Below, piece after piece: positions 18,401 through 23,880 of a DNA stretch of 64,000 bases. The stretch is from Cytobacillus sp. FSL H8-0458. Lineage in GTDB: Bacteria; Bacillota; Bacilli; Bacillales; Cytobacillaceae. The position numbers were made by a program, and so were the translations under genes. Numbering within the stretch: the stretch's first letter is position 1; each line of letters opens with the position of its first letter. The stretch spans positions 1,240,001 through 1,304,000 of the forward strand of contig NZ_JBBOBR010000001.1 in assembly GCF_038002165.1 (NCBI RefSeq). Direction: 5' to 3'. Under the pieces are notes generated by a model. It worked only from the letters and a program-made list of their open reading frames with translations. It searched no databases and was not told the origin of the DNA.

Positions 18401-20356
18401 GTCCTGAAATTTGCCTATGATGAAAATCAATATCCGAAGATGATTATCGATAATCTGGCCATGCATCTAACCCATTTAATGGAACAGGCTGCAGAGGATG
18501 AGGATCAGAAGATTGGCGATCTTCAGCTGCATTCTATCGAGGAAAAGGATCAGATTTTAAAAGAATTCAACCAAACGCAGGCAGATTATCCGAAGGATAA
18601 AACCATCCAGCAGCTGTTTATGGAACAAGCAGAGCGAACGCCAGAGCGGGTGGCAGTGGTATGCGGGGAGGAAGCGCTCACATACCGGGAGCTTAATGAG
18701 CGGTCGAACCAAATCGCGCGGATGCTTCTTGAGAAAGGAGTTCAGGCGGAAACGATTGTGGGGATTATGGCAGACCGTTCTCCTGAGATGATAGCGGGCT
18801 TGGTTGGAATCTTAAAATCTGGGGCAGCCTATCTGCCGATTGATCCAGAATATCCTGAAGAGCGGATCAAATATCTTGTGGAGGACAGTAACATCAATCT
18901 GCTCCTCACACAGGACCATTTGTTAGAAAGAATTTCTTTTTCGGATCTGCTGAACATCGATATGATTTCGCTGGATGATAAACGGATTGCCAAGGCTGCT
19001 AAGACGAACCTTATTGTGAAGAATAACCCGTCTGATTTAGCCTACGTTATCTATACATCAGGTTCAACTGGCCAGCCAAAGGGCGTTTTGGTCGAGCACA
19101 GATCCCTGGCAAATTTATGTCACTGGTATGTGAATTTCCATGAGATTCAGAAAGGTGACCGGATTACGAACTACCTGAAAATTTCGTTCGATGCATCCAT
19201 CACGGAAATTTTCCCTTGTCTGATTTCGGGAGCGGAGTTACATGTTTTAAGTGGGGATATCCGGCTGGATATGGGAAAACTCAATAGGTATATGAATGAA
19301 AAGGGCATTACCGTCGCCACTCTTCCCTACAAGGTGGCCGAACAGTTTATCCAGCAGGATAACCATTCCTTAAGAATGCTTATTTCCGGCGGTGAACAGC
19401 TGAATGTCAAGGCCGATACGGAATATCAGCTGGTCAACGCGTATGGGCCGACAGAAAATACATGCGTTACGACAAGTTATTTCGTGAAGCACAAGGGCCA
19501 TAATCTTCCTATTGGAAAACCTGTAAACAATACGAACATTTACATCTTGAATCAGGATAATCGTTTATGTCCTGTAGGAGTAGCCGGGGAATTATGTGTC
19601 TCAGGTGATGGTGTTGCCAGAGGCTATTTAAACAATCCGGAATTGACTGGGGAAAAATTTGTATCCAACCCTTTTGAGCCTGGAGGGCGGATGTACCGAA
19701 CGGGAGATCTTGCAAGATGGCTTCCGGATGGAAATATAGAGTTTATCGGACGAGTGGATCACCAAGTCAAGCTGCGTGGATACCGAATAGAATTGGGAGA
19801 AATTGAGAGCCATCTATTAAAGCATCCTGGCGTAAAAGAAGCAGTGGTCATCACAAGGGAGGACTCCAATCTTGAAAAGAGCCTGTGTGGCTATCTAGTA
19901 TGCGAAGAGCAGGTAACTCCAGCGGAAGTGAGAAAGCATTTGGAAAAGCGGGTGCCTGAATATATGATCCCGGCCTATTTTGTCCAGTTGGACAAGCTGC
20001 CGCTGACCTCAAACGATAAAGTGGATAGAAAAGCATTGCCCGAACCTGAGAAAAGCGCATTATCTGCGGTTGAATATGTAGCACCGAAGAACTTTGTAGA
20101 AGAAACAATTGTTTTGGTTTGGGAGGAACTCTTAGGTGTTAATCCTATCGGCACATTTGAAAATTTCTTTGATATTGGGGGGAACTCATTAAAATTGATG
20201 AGTGCTCTTACATCAATTAACAAACAAATGAGCTGTAATTTAACTGTGCATGATGTTTTTGAAAACCCTACTGTTAAAGAATTAGCGAATTTAATTTTGT
20301 CAGAAAGCACAAACTCACAGACTGATGCTTTGGATTATGTTGAAGAAGAAGTGTGA
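4619..20356 (+). CDS. bacA: Bacitracin-type peptide synthetase 1 (BacA-like), five modules
   Basis: About 5245 aa (B. licheniformis BacA is about 5255 aa, from memory). Domain order with rough residues: A1 31-521, T1 528-604, Cy 628-1059, A2 1080-1551, T2 1571-1648, C3 1661-2104, A3 2118-2600, T3 2611-2688, C4 2702-3134, A4 3148-3645, T4 3655-3724, E4 3739-4178, C5 4200-4648, A5 4661-5144, T5 5158-5231. Eye-read pocket codes give Ile, Cys, Leu, Asp (made D) and X. The Cy domain should build an Ile-Cys thiazoline. ATG 4619 is chosen because AGGAGA (4607-4612) lies six bases before it; TTG 4562, ATG 4601 and ATG 4613 are in frame but less well placed. The acidic tail after T5 suits docking to the N-terminal domain of the next synthetase. 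Bases 11,936-20,078 are GC-richer and nearly repeated in the third synthetase. Confidence 0.93.
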   Translation: MSIGNPSGFKSDIEQFLIQGYNNTETDYPKTATISQLFEEQARMHPDHIAVVHGNRQISYKELNEQSNQVANLLRGKGINSSDIVGLMIDRTFEMIIGLMGILKSGAAYLPIDPESPQKRINHMLNDTNAKLLLTQGKYLNLIQQDIEMINLNEDYSEEDKENLTRNNRSDDPAYIIYTSGSTGIPKGVVISHYNAIRVVRNTNYIKITENDTILQLSNFSFDGSIFDIFGALLNGAKLVLVDKDTVVNIQKLGTAIKQEKISVMFITTALFNVLVDLDIGCLKNVRKILFGGERVSVSHVRKALDYLGKDKIIHVYGPTESTVFTTYYFVNEIDNEDKTIPIGKPLSNTEVYIIDKEGNPLPIGEVGELCISGDGLSAGYLNNEELTLKKFVANPFKKGKRLYLTGDLAKWLPDGNIEFVSRIDHQVKIRGFRIELGEIQNQLNKHGSVKDSVIIAKEEEGRPSYLAAYITSECEVAIEDLRIFLKDKVPEYMIPSYFIILDDFPLTANGKIDKKALPEPNNSIGDVDYEAPQTETEKLLVRLWQDILKIEKIGINDSFAFLGGHSLNAMELLSTMNEKMNVNLPLKELFRLSTIKEISKYINENKGVQIEQNYFSEKTDLANIYKPFPLTGIQLAYLVGRDDTFEIGGSATNLTVEFEMDINIDRFNLALQKLINRHSILRTIILENGTQRILQEEVLYSVEFVDLSEANEEQAEERILSVRNRMVTKIIDPSQWPLFEIKAFILPNKNKYFCLNIDPLICDDSSLKILIREFKQFYDEPDLTLPELSYNFRDYVLASNKFKSSTLYKKDEMYWMSKLDEFPSAPALPLKCKPSQIVSPAFNKFSKFLEGEKWNRLKKQARDRNLTPTSVLCAAYAYVLAYWSNQNHFAVNLTVFNRLPFHEDVKKMVGDFTTLMLLDINSSSSVDSFWEFAASVQDTLLEALEHRHFDGVDFIRAIGKKNKMNKQAIMPVVFTSVLSENSDDSFDQLVDFESIKFFSTRTSQVYIDNQVYELNGGLYITWDYVDQLFDSKIIESMFEQYIGILNQVIFEDQVNEIEVDQNSLKVIEDYNDTNKNFDIYTLHEMFINRAKLFPEKVAVIHHNESITYKELDEKSNQVARYLVQKGVKKGEYIGVLGERCINTVVNLLGVLKSGAAYIPLDPEYPQERKEYIKQKSKCNFFITPSIYNEEQIDQYSVEKIDIDIAKTDMAYVIFTSGSTGKPKGVQITHGAAANTIIDINEKFKVTEEDRIMGISSLCFDLSVYDVFGSLCAGASLVIIDDQRDVNQLKFVLEKERITVWNSVPAIMELTVDLYSSIERNQDLRLVMLSGDWISLDLPGKIKKTFENAKVISLGGATEGSIWSIYYPIEEVKESWNSIPYGNPLANQKIYVLNQKRQLCPMGVEGELYIGGSGVASGYINDEDKTKSSFIMHDEFGYIYKTGDHGILKEDGYIEFLGRKDSQVKIRGYRVELGEIENCLITHKDVIKTVVMDFKTEHGIKNLYAFVISDNNINSNELRLFLQNMLPDYMIPANFFQIDKIPLTVNGKVDKEILEEFLANQAINEVATTVSIQAENETQEKLLDIWKDVFGMKLIGADTNFYDLGGDSLKAIAIITELKKRMNIELPIGEIFKNDSVIALDHYLAANSYLTRRNTIERAPLKEFYGTSPAQKRMYMLSMLENGRGAYHIPMALLLEGEIDLFRLENAFIKFIDRHEALRTGFELRNNELIQKIHDRVHFKLEFENATLSENLSIKDLTSQYCKDSIVPFDLRKPPLMRAKLIMIEKNKHILVVNFHHIISDGASQGILMNEILELYQNKCLSWPKIQYKDFVEWEVVYNESEELNNQKEYWLDIYKNIPPKLELPYDYTRSMVDTTEGASMFIQLDDNLARKIRRITKETGTTLYMFMLSAYYILLNKYTGESDIVVGTVSSGRMHEDLQEVFGVFVNTIALRNSVDSFKSFKDFLEQVKENTIAAFENSEYQFDELVRSINYKRDSNRNPLFDTMFVLEDAKLFTNESENLKLSPIMFELDNAKFDLTFNVLDFKEDIILNVEYRTGLFKADTIDRISESYINILRSITQNIEIELNNIDVFSEGDKKTLLEDIDFHKVEFPINEPIHHLFEEQVQRTPNEIAMVFEGKTLTYQELNEKSNQMAVLLKEKGIKPNTIVSLMLERSLDLIVGMLGILKAGGAYLPIDPAYPEERIKYILKDSQTKLLLTNSNLIDEIELEDMLDIEVIDTQASTSLDKQTENLLIENTGKDLVYVIYTSGSTGNPKGVMVEHQSLVNLCYWHNSYNAVNENDNSAVYASMSFDAFVWEIFPYIITGSTVHLLSDDLKLDIGKLNQYFNDHHISISFLPTQVCEQFMKLKNNSLRRLLTGGDKLKQFNHQTYQIINNYGPTENTVVTTSCIVNEHYKNIPIGKPITNNRIYIIDTNNSIVPFGVPGELCVSGAGLARGYLNRPELTAEKFVPNPFLPGERMYRTGDLARMLPDGNIEFLGRIDHQVKIRGYRIELGEIENRLLKLPKVKEAVVISREDKDRQSYLCAYVVMESQVEESVKEIRSQLANDLPDFMIPAFFVQLEKMPLTANGKVDRKGLPEPDVNGGRDQGYEAPRNAIEETLASIWKDILGIGKVGIHDHFFEMGGHSLKATALVSRIHKELKAEVPLRQLFQTPTIEGISEFISGGRKSVFASIEKVEEREHYALSPAQRRLFILNQIEGGVSYNMPLAMEIQGDLNVNQLERAVMALIERHEALRTSFSMEDGVPVQKIAPTVEFKVGYRKSDAHRAETFLKEEFVRPFDLSTAPLLRMEVLNIEENKHLMVLDMHHIISDGVSMGIFTRELAELYEGKELPALKIQYKDYSAWQKQAAARAEMKKQEEYWLNVFKEEVPVLNMPTDFGRPAAQSTEGDLVHFEFGRDLSLKLKKMAKEQGVTLYMLLLAGYTTLLSKYTGQEDIIVGSPIAGRPHEDLKNVMGIFLNTLAMRNYPEGKKSFSTYLREVRENALSAFENQDYPFDELVEKLDLNRDMSRSALFDVMLVLQNFDQEVFELEGLAFTPHPVDAHVSKFDLTLTASEEEDRIPCVLNYGTKLFKKETIERMASHLIHLFESIVQQPDQLISELTLLPEDEAQAALDRWNDTSTEFPVDKTLAQLFEEQTMKTPNRVAVAAVGQKLTYLQLNERANQWARVLQEKGAKPGKTIGLIAEESLEMIIGILAVLKAGAAYLPIDPDQAVKRTNAILQDSGASLLLVKGQLTSGLSFCGDIIDLEAPLFEGRETANLPVGQPDHNAYLIYTSGSTGTPKGVFIQHRSVVNYMSWFKQEADLREEDKAMLVSSYAFDLGYTTLYSALLNGCELHLVKKEVYANPFKALRYLNENGISYLKLTPSLFNVLVNDPVFLKGASCETLRLVVLGGEKISPQDVKTFHLHCPKAVVMNHYGPTEATIGAVYHVIDFEKISDFEECPVIGRPISNMKAYVMDSQMKPVPEGVYGELCLSGAGVANAYLNRPDLTDDVFVRNPLDPNEAMYRTGDLVRRLPDGNLELAGRMDNQVKIRGYRIEPDEIKNQLLKHTEIQEAAVIVRKDNDQRPYICAYIRSGKEWTLGELRSYLMEEIPEYMIPSHFVQLERIPLTPNGKVDRKALPEPDRHTGVEYEAPRNEVEKKLAAVWEEILGLSPIGITHNFFASGGDSIKALQIISRLSREGISLEMKELFAHPEIKRLSRYAKTVNGQEETFEIETGHAQLTPIQKAFFSGGTEEVNHYNHAVMLYRKEGFHAERIKEVLEEIMKHHDALRMIYPNENGEIRPYNRGVGPGQFGFTVFDVSSEEVPNQAVLELATKLQLQMDIESGPLVNAAVFKAKDGDHLLLVIHHLVVDGLSWRILFEDLALGYSQLENGEPVSFYPKTTSYKTYASKLQAYAEGKKLAREKQYWVDVLKEPVPFLETKGEAEAYWYEDSHTFSTVINKEATRKLLRETNHAYHTDINDLLVTALLMATRRETAENRIRLSLEGHGREPFAEEVDISRTVGWFSAKYPVLIDLGEEKSLSMTIKMVKETLRKIPNKGIGYGILKYLSEASEFKEAQQPPLLFNYLGQMDEDLQNAAFSSSSLPTGESVGNRHVRENAMEINAVVLDGQLVIDTTYNTNVYAEQTVKDFAEAYKEALYTVIGHCAAKGEPERTPSDYGDKALSISELEDIRKKYEGFEIEKIYPLANMQQGMLFHSLENPSSRAYFEQIIIEATGTIDPHLMENSFNAILERHELLRSAIEYKITVQPRNVILKNRKIGFGYQDIRMQSAEQQKASMDRFLEEDREKGFDLSRDPLIRLQLIRTGDETYTLIWSNHHILFDGWGRGIILAELFHLYGNERFGRTGKLEEPEAYSTYIKWLEEQSKEEAFQYWENYLKGYKDKAGIPAIRKPGESGDSRNREKVIEFSRELTGKLADLAARNQVTFHTALQSAWGVLLAKYNQTDDVVFGSVVSGRDAKVPGIENMVGLFINTVPTRIQASDHQRFREVLQRVQEDAIESQAYSYVNLSDVQSLSELKRDLIDHVMVFENYALDEQALEQGEDELGFVFEELKGNEATNYGLTVVAVPGEQLVLKFAYDENQYPKMIIDNLAMHLTHLMEQAAEDEDQKIGDLQLHSIEEKDQILKEFNQTQADYPKDKTIQQLFMEQAERTPERVAVVCGEEALTYRELNERSNQIARMLLEKGVQAETIVGIMADRSPEMIAGLVGILKSGAAYLPIDPEYPEERIKYLVEDSNINLLLTQDHLLERISFSDLLNIDMISLDDKRIAKAAKTNLIVKNNPSDLAYVIYTSGSTGQPKGVLVEHRSLANLCHWYVNFHEIQKGDRITNYLKISFDASITEIFPCLISGAELHVLSGDIRLDMGKLNRYMNEKGITVATLPYKVAEQFIQQDNHSLRMLISGGEQLNVKADTEYQLVNAYGPTENTCVTTSYFVKHKGHNLPIGKPVNNTNIYILNQDNRLCPVGVAGELCVSGDGVARGYLNNPELTGEKFVSNPFEPGGRMYRTGDLARWLPDGNIEFIGRVDHQVKLRGYRIELGEIESHLLKHPGVKEAVVITREDSNLEKSLCGYLVCEEQVTPAEVRKHLEKRVPEYMIPAYFVQLDKLPLTSNDKVDRKALPEPEKSALSAVEYVAPKNFVEETIVLVWEELLGVNPIGTFENFFDIGGNSLKLMSALTSINKQMSCNLTVHDVFENPTVKELANLILSESTNSQTDALDYVEEEV
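6490..9570 (+). other. Module 2: Cy-A(Cys)-T, thiazoline-forming
   Basis: The condensation-like domain is a heterocyclase: FPLTGIQLAYLVGR, the DxxxxDxxS motif (DPLICDDSS), PSAPALPL, GDFTTLMLL and PVVFTS are all present and HHxxxDG is absent. The pocket code DLYNMSLIWK is one residue from the Cys code DLYNLSLIWK. Together they predict condensation of Ile with Cys and ring closure to a thiazoline, as in bacitracin. Confidence 0.88.
9595..12690 (+). other. Module 3: C-A(Leu)-T
   Basis: LCL-type C domain with HHIISDG. The pocket code DAWFLGNVVK is exactly a known Leu code. The A domain is a hybrid: its AT-rich N-terminal part carries the pocket, and from 11,936 (just before core motif A6) it becomes the GC-richer repeated sequence. 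Confidence 0.85.
11936..18860 (+). repeat. Long direct repeat R1, copy in synthetase 1
   Basis: 6925 bp, aligned without gaps to 38,461-45,385 at a constant offset of 26,525. Comparing the proteins I count roughly 15 differing residues in about 2300. The copy spans the C-terminal part of A3, T3, C4, A4, T4, E4, C5 and the first part of A5. It is GC-richer than its flanks. Confidence 0.93.
12715..17165 (+). other. Module 4: C-A(Asp)-T-E, D-Asp at position 4
   Basis: LCL C domain (HHIISDG), A domain with pocket code DLTKVGHIGK (an exact Asp code), a carrier of the E-linked type (GGDSIKAL), and an epimerase with HHLVVDGLSW, EGHGRE and FNYLGQ. Bacitracin has D-Glu here. The whole module lies inside the GC-rich repeat and is a near copy of module 11. 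Confidence 0.88.
17215..20356 (+). other. Module 5: C-A(X)-T
   Basis: DCL-type C domain (NHHILFDGWG) suited to a D-configured donor from module 4. The A domain pocket reads DATTIGACVK, which I cannot match to a published code; small residues at 239, 278, 322 and 330 hint at a roomy, possibly aromatic pocket. Its A10 motif reads SNDKVDR, with Asp in place of the usual Gly but the lysine kept. The T domain (GGNSLK) is back in AT-rich sequence. Bacitracin has Ile here. Confidence 0.75.
18568..20078 (+). repeat. Direct repeat R2 (whole A domain), copy in synthetase 1
   Basis: 1511 bp, aligned without gaps to 32,946-34,456 at offset 14,378, with only a handful of base changes noticed, two of them changing residues (Gly/Ala and Thr/Ile). 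It runs from the C-A linker to the A-T linker and so covers one complete adenylation domain. It overlaps repeat R1 by 293 bp (18,568-18,860). Confidence 0.93.
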
Positions 20357-20460
20357 TATTAATAAAATGATTTGCATCTATATAGAACTTTGTTCTTTGT
20401 ACTAGCTGACACATTGTGAAATACCGTCGGTTTAGAAGTCACTTGTGAAGTAGCTTATCC

Positions 20461-20510
20461 ATGGATGTGCAATCTCCAATTCTCTAGATTTTATGAGATT
20501 GCACATCCAT
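20461..20510 (+). other. Perfect 16-bp hairpin between synthetase 1 and 2
   Basis: Arms 20,461-20,476 (ATGGATGTGCAATCTC) and 20,495-20,510 are exact complements with an 18-base loop. No T run follows, so it is not a standard terminator. It lies in a 224-bp gap, unusually long for genes whose products must act together. It may be an mRNA-stabilising or processing element or a protein-binding dyad. The gap also holds a smaller dyad, AGAAC-TTT-GTTCT, at 20,384-20,396. Confidence 0.7.
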
Positions 20511-20580
20511 ATGTATGGTTCTGTCTTCAATGAAATTTATAGCAGGCATCGGATAAATCGAAAGGAGTGATCATCCCCAA

Positions 20581-23500
20581 ATGGACATTAAATGTTTTTT
20601 AAATGATCTTAAAAAGTTAAATATTTCAATATATCAAAACCAAGGAAAAATAAAGATTATCGGACCTCGAGACTTAATAACTAATGAAGTCAAACAAAGG
20701 ATAAAAGGCCATAAGGAACAAATAATTGCGTTTTTAGAAAGAGAAGATATTAAAAGAAACGGTGAGATCACAAAAGTTATACCAACCAAAAACGGCTGCT
20801 ATCCTATGTCATTATCGCAAAAGAGAATGGTTATATTACATGAATTAGAAACGGAAGGTACCACATACAATATACCTTTGGTTATGAAATTAAATGGCGA
20901 CGTTCAATTAACCAACATTGAAAATGCCTTTAAAATGCTGATTAAGAGACATGAAATCTTAAGAACTTCATTTGTTAAGGTTAACGGTGAGACCGTACAA
21001 AAAGTAGAACAAAATGTGGATTTTGAAATAGGATATGGAGAATCAGCAGAGGCAGATGTACCAGCAAGAATCGAGTCCTTTATAAGACCATTTAATTTAG
21101 AGAAGGCACCGTTACTCCGAGTAGATTTATTAAAAATCAATGAAGATGAACATATATTGATGCTTGATATGCATCATATTATTTCTGATGGCATGTCTAT
21201 GATTATTATGATGAAAGAGCTTTCTGATATTTGCAACGGAATTGAATTATGCCCATTAGAAATACACTATAAAGAGTACTCTGAATGGCAAAAAACGCAG
21301 TATGAAGAGAAAAAAATACTAAAACAAGAAGAATTTTGGCTTAACTTATTCAAAGGCGAAATCCCAGTTCTTAATTTACCAACAGATTATCAAAGACCTC
21401 AAACTCAAAGTAACAAGGGTGACAGTTTAGTTTTTGAAATAGAAGCTGATCTAATGCAACAGCTCAAAGCTCTTGCCAGAAAAAATGGCGTTACGATGTA
21501 CATGCTTCTTTTAGCTGCATATACAATATTGCTTTCAAAACATACTGGGCAAGAAGATATTATAATTGGAACCCCGGTTTCAGGCAGATCTCGTACTGAA
21601 TTTAAAAATGTCATCGGCATGTTCATTAATACCTTGGCAATGCGCAATAATCCTAGGGCTAATATAAGCTTTACTGATTATCTGAAAGAGGTAAGAGTAA
21701 ACACTTTAGGCGCATATGATAATCAGGATTATCAATTTGATTCCCTGGTTGAAAAGTTAGAAATTAACAGTGATAAAAGCAGAAATCCCTTATTTGACAC
21801 CATGTTTGATATCCAAACATATAGTGATTTTTCATTTAATATCGATGGAGTCTCAACAGAAGTATATGATTTTAACTTAAATATAGCTAAATTTGATTTA
21901 AGCCTTACAGCCATAGAGTATCCAGATCATATTTCGTTAGATTTACAATACTGCACGAAGTTATTCAAAAGAGAATCTATTAAAAGGTTAGCAGGACACT
22001 TTGTTAATTTGTTAGTTTCAGTTGTCAATGATCCAGCACAACAATTGAAAGAAATCAATATTCTTTCAAAAGAAGAAAAACAGTTATTATTACATAAGTT
22101 CAATGATACCAAGGTGGAGCTGCCCAAAACTCTAAATTTAACCGAATTATTCGAAAAGCAAGTAGAAAAGTCACCTAATCATACAGCGCTGATTTTTGAA
22201 GAAAAGCATATTACTTATTTGGAATTGAACGAAAAAGCAAACCAGCTGGCAAAAATACTTCGTTCAAAAGGAGTAGGCAAGGATATAATTACAGCGGTTA
22301 TTGCTGAAAAATCTATAGAAATGATAGTCGGAATATTAGCAGTACTAAAAGCAGGAGGAGCCTATCTTCCGATAGATCCCGAGTATCCTGCGGATAGAAT
22401 CCAGCACATTCTTCAAGATAGCAAAGTAAAAATAATTGTAAGTCAGGATCATATTATTAATAGGTTTGAAACGGCGATAGAAAGAATTTCGTTTGAAGAC
22501 AAGAGTATCAGTAAACAAAGCAAGGATAATTTACCTTATATCAATGATTCTTCAGATTTAGCCTACATTATTTATACATCAGGATCGACAGGGAAACCAA
22601 AAGGAGTAATGACCACGCATCAAAATGTTGTGAATTACATACATGCATTTTCAAAAGTTATACCTTTGAATGAGGAGGATACAATACTTCAGGTAGCTTC
22701 ATTTTCTTTTGATGCATTTACAGAAGAAATTTTTCCAATTCTGCTAAGCTCCGGAAAGATTGTAATAAGCCCAAACCTCAAAGAGATGAATATTGATAGG
22801 CTAGTCAACTTAATTAACTTACACAATGTTACTTTAGTTAGTTGCTCACCCTTATTATTGAATGAAATTGATAAGAATGAACATTTGATTTTGAATAATA
22901 AAATGAAGTTTATTAGTGGCGGTGACGTTTTAAAGTATGAATATATAAAAAACATCATTAAGTATGCGGATGTATACAATTCATACGGACCAACGGAAGC
23001 AACTGTCTGTGCAACATACTATAAGGTCAGCCCAGAAGATTTGATTAAAACAAGTATACCCATTGGCAAGCCAATCAGTAATTATAAAGTCAATATTCTC
23101 GATGAGCACTTCCAATTGCTCCCGATTGGAGTGGCTGGAGAATTATATATTGGCGGAAAGGGAGTAGCCAGAGGATATCAGAATAATAATGAGATGACAG
23201 AAAGTAAATTTGTAATGGACAAGTGGAATCCTGAAGAAAAGCTGTATCGTACAGGAGATTTGGCTAGATGGCTGCCAGATGGAAACATTGAGTTTCTGGG
23301 GAGAATAGACAATCAGGTTAAGATACGAGGGTTCAGAATTGAACTTGATGAAATAGAATATTACTTGTTACAACATAAAAACATTAAAGAAGCAAAAGTG
23401 GCAGTAATAGAAGGAAATAATAATAGCAGGTATCTGTGTGCTTACTTAACCATGACCGGAATTCAGGAAAATATAGAGAAAATTGAGCTCAGAGAAGCTC

Positions 23501-23880
23501 TTTTGAAAGAACTTCCAGAATATATGGTACCTTCGCATTTTATTCAGTTGAAAAAGATGCCTCTCACAATAAATGGGAAGATTAATCTTAAAGCTTTGCC
23601 AAAACCAGATTTGACTAAAAAAATTGAAGAAATATACCAGGAACCTCAAAACGAAATAGAAAAAAAACTTCTAGCGATTTGGGAAGAAATTTTAGGGATT
23701 AAAAAAATTGGTGTTATTCATAATTTCTTTGAAGCGGGCGGTGATTCTCTAAAGGCTTTTTCTTTGGCATCCCAAATTTATAAACAGCTGGGAGTAGAAA
23801 TTCCCCTAAAGCAAATTTTTACTTCACCTACAATAAAAGGAATCAGTGAATGGATAAATAGACAAGAGACAAGCATTTAT
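20581..23880 (+). other. Module 6: docking-C-A(Lys)-T
   Basis: LCL C domain (HHIISDG); the pocket code DAESIGSVCK is exactly the Lys code known from BacB; carrier GGDSLKAF. In bacitracin this Lys side chain is the nucleophile for ring closure. Confidence 0.87.

Noticed and set aside
11936-20078. Mobile element as the cause of the repeats
   Set aside because: No transposase, terminal inverted repeats or target duplications were seen at the six borders; the borders fall in conserved NRPS motifs, which fits homologous recombination.
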